Origin: Sulfuricurvum sp.
GTDB lineage: Bacteria > Campylobacterota > Campylobacteria > Campylobacterales > Sulfurimonadaceae
NCBI RefSeq assembly: GCF_023229695.1
Contig: NZ_JALNYS010000029.1
Coordinates: forward strand, 1 to 6,483
DNA length: 6,483 nucleotides
Direction of reading: 5' to 3'
Each line of letters begins with the position of its first letter. Positions within the stretch are counted from its first letter, which is position 1. The notes beneath the pieces were generated by a model. It was given only the letters and a program-made list of their open reading frames with translations. It made no database searches and had not been told where the DNA came from. Made by a program: the position numbers and the translations under genes. Positions 5,528 to 6,483 of this stretch are shown piece by piece.

Positions 5528-6218
5528 CGAAAATCCCGAAGATTTGAAGGAGAGTGACAAAGAGGTTGAAGAAATCCAGATACAAAGCGATTGCCCCGTC
5601 CATTGGTGTTTCATAGGCACCGCGGATCACGTTTTGAGTATCAATCAAAACCATAACACTGATGACAAGCAAGAAAATACCTTGAATCGCAACATGCAAT
5701 AACGGGCTTTTCAAAACAAATACATTAATCAGCGATACGACCATAATGATAAGAAAAGCGATCATAATCGGCTTTGTCCATGTGGTAAAATCTTTTGCGC
5801 TTTTAATTGCGAAAAAACTAAGACCGCCAAAGAGTGCCGCCGTCATAAAAAAAGCATTGCCGACAATAGTAGCACCGCCTGCCATTCCGAGGATATGGCT
5901 AAGGAGCGGGGTGATGATGACACCGCTTGCAAAGGTAAACCCGAACAAGCCGATCATGTTGACACCCGGCTTATTTTTAATCATTTGAAGACCGAACATT
6001 CCAAAGAGCATCCACGGAATTGCAATCCACCAGTAATTAGCGGCAACGATGCCCGCAAAAGGCATCCCTACATAAGCACCTACACCACCCGCCAACATGG
6101 ATGCGGCAAACAATTTATAAGTCTCTTTGACAAATGATACGATCTGCGCTTCGTTTCTGCTAGCGCTCTCGTAGCCAAAAGCACCTTCCCGTGCGTATTC
6201 TCGATCATATAAAGCCAT
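5508..6218 (-). CDS. Bax inhibitor-1/YccA (TMBIM) family membrane protein
   Basis: 236-residue inner-membrane protein with a soluble N-terminus of about 30 residues (MALYDREYAREGAFGYESAS) followed by about seven hydrophobic segments, near residues 31-51, 55-78, 83-107, 110-134, 149-168, 172-192 and 209-230. The conserved C-terminal signatures LIDTQNVIRG (with Asp193) and ALYLDFFNLF (with Asp215) identify the family. By analogy with the bacterial homologue YetJ, these two aspartates could form the pH-sensing pair of a calcium-leak pathway. In other bacteria YccA is instead linked to the FtsH protease. Neither role can be settled here. The start at 6218 is preferred over an upstream in-frame ATG at 6305 because AGGA lies 6 nt before it and the N-terminus then matches the family; the 29 upstream codons cover the promoter. 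The ThiD2-domain gene follows directly. Confidence 0.9.
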   Translation of the reverse strand: MALYDREYAREGAFGYESASRNEAQIVSFVKETYKLFAASMLAGGVGAYVGMPFAGIVAANYWWIAIPWMLFGMFGLQMIKNKPGVNMIGLFGFTFASGVIITPLLSHILGMAGGATIVGNAFFMTAALFGGLSFFAIKSAKDFTTWTKPIMIAFLIIMVVSLINVFVLKSPLLHVAIQGIFLLVISVMVLIDTQNVIRGAYETPMDGAIALYLDFFNLFVTLLQIFGIFGGSSDD

Positions 6219-6251
6219 GGCTTTTCCTTGTAATAGAATAATATAAAAGTG

Positions 6252-6257
6252 ATTATA
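6252..6257 (-). promoter_or_regulatory. -10 element for the BI-1 / ThiD2 transcript
   Basis: Read on the minus strand this is a perfect TATAAT, 33 nt before the BI-1 ATG at 6218. No good -35 hexamer lies 16-18 nt upstream; that place is occupied by an inverted repeat (6267-6288). The position suits a short leader of about 25 nt. Confidence 0.5.
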
Positions 6258-6266
6258 CTGAAGTTC

Positions 6267-6288
6267 GATTAACCATTGGTTGGTAATC
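6267..6288. repeat. Short inverted repeat over the BI-1 promoter -35 region
   Basis: GATTA (6267-6271) plus CCA (6273-6275) pairs with TGG (6281-6283) plus TAATC (6284-6288): eight pairs with one bulged A and a 5-nt centre. It lies 9 nt upstream of the BI-1 -10 box, where a regulator could block or recruit polymerase. It could be an operator or a chance palindrome; no named regulator site is recognised. Confidence 0.3.
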
Positions 6289-6381
6289 ACGATAAATACA
6301 TACATTAATTAATGGGGATATAAATAAAATGGTGCTTCGTTTAACAATTTCACTAAAATTACGAATTCTTTGGAATTTCTC

Positions 6382-6410
6382 TTGACATTTCATAATATTT
6401 CCCCTATAAT
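6382..6410 (+). promoter_or_regulatory. Strong sigma-70 promoter, probably of an rRNA operon
   Basis: Exact consensus TTGACA (6382-6387) and TATAAT (6405-6410) with the ideal 17-nt spacer. The bases after the -10 box (TCCCGTCC, 6411-6418) are a GC-rich discriminator, the feature that makes stable-RNA promoters sensitive to ppGpp and starting NTP levels. An AT-rich tract (about 6340-6380) directly upstream of -35 resembles an UP element. Transcription would start near 6417-6419 and run out of the window. No coding start follows within the window, which supports a stable-RNA transcript. Confidence 0.8.
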
Positions 6411-6417
6411 TCCCGTC

Positions 6418-6483
6418 CACAAACGCTGATAGGCCTTGAGTTAAGGTTTAGAGTTTGAGTTTGCGATCATTGAAAACTAAGCA
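6418..6483 (+). other. Probable leader of a ribosomal RNA operon (start of transcript, truncated)
   Basis: The 66 bases after the promoter contain no ORF with a ribosome-binding site. The end of the window, CATTGAAAACTAAGCA, resembles the 'TTGAAAACT' leader motifs found shortly before mature 16S or 23S rRNA in many bacteria. The mature rRNA itself is not reached, so the identity is inferred from the promoter type and leader style. A tRNA operon is an alternative. Confidence 0.45.

Noticed and set aside
6219..6305. 29-codon N-terminal extension of the BI-1 protein (ATG 6305)
   Set aside because: It would cover the probable -10 box and palindrome, and the ATG at 6218 has a well-spaced AGGA and a family-like N-terminus.
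6446..6463. TTTAGAGTTTGAG resembles the start of 16S rRNA (AGAGTTTGATC...)
   Set aside because: The similarity stops after AGAGTTTGA; the following bases do not continue as the conserved TCCTGGCTCAG, so the mature 16S has not begun.

Overview
The window looks like chromosomal DNA of a campylobacterotan (epsilonproteobacterial) bacterium, most likely a Sulfurimonas/Sulfuricurvum-type organism. This rests on the character of the proteins (a zinc ABC transporter, a short BioC-like methyltransferase, a stand-alone ThiD2-domain protein, a YccA/BI-1 membrane protein) and on the moderate-GC codon use with AT-rich spacers. The taxon is inferred from recognised protein style; no database search was run.

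Left part, + strand (1-2898): a tightly packed operon whose 5' end lies outside the window. It holds the C-terminal two thirds of a ZnuA-type metal-binding protein, the ATPase ZnuC, the permease ZnuB and a BioC-like SAM methyltransferase. The genes overlap or nearly touch (10-nt overlap, 9-nt gap, ATGA overlap), so they are probably co-translated. The first three form a high-affinity zinc (possibly manganese) importer. The methyltransferase probably belongs to biotin synthesis. The reading frame of znuA appears broken a few bases inside the left edge.

Middle part, - strand (2920-4500): a DUF3144 protein followed after 39 nt by a 418-residue protein joining about eight leucine-rich repeats to an atypical, shortened Ser/Thr kinase domain. 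This pair converges on the methyltransferase over a 21-bp spacer carrying a long imperfect hairpin. It diverges from an unrecognised 124-residue protein (4655-5029, +) across a 154-bp AT-rich promoter region.

Right part (5030-6483): a GC-rich hairpin lies between the 124-residue gene and a leftward pair, a BI-1/YccA-family membrane protein followed by a stand-alone ThiD2-domain protein with no obvious start codon where homology begins. Upstream of BI-1, and divergent from it, is a textbook strong promoter (TTGACA-17 nt-TATAAT, GC-rich discriminator, AT-rich upstream tract). It fires rightward out of the window into what is probably the leader of a ribosomal RNA operon.

No CRISPR array, insertion sequence, tRNA or complete rRNA was seen. 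The least ordinary items are the LRR-kinase with its DUF3144 neighbour, the orphan 124-residue protein, the apparent znuA frame break, and the ThiD2 start.
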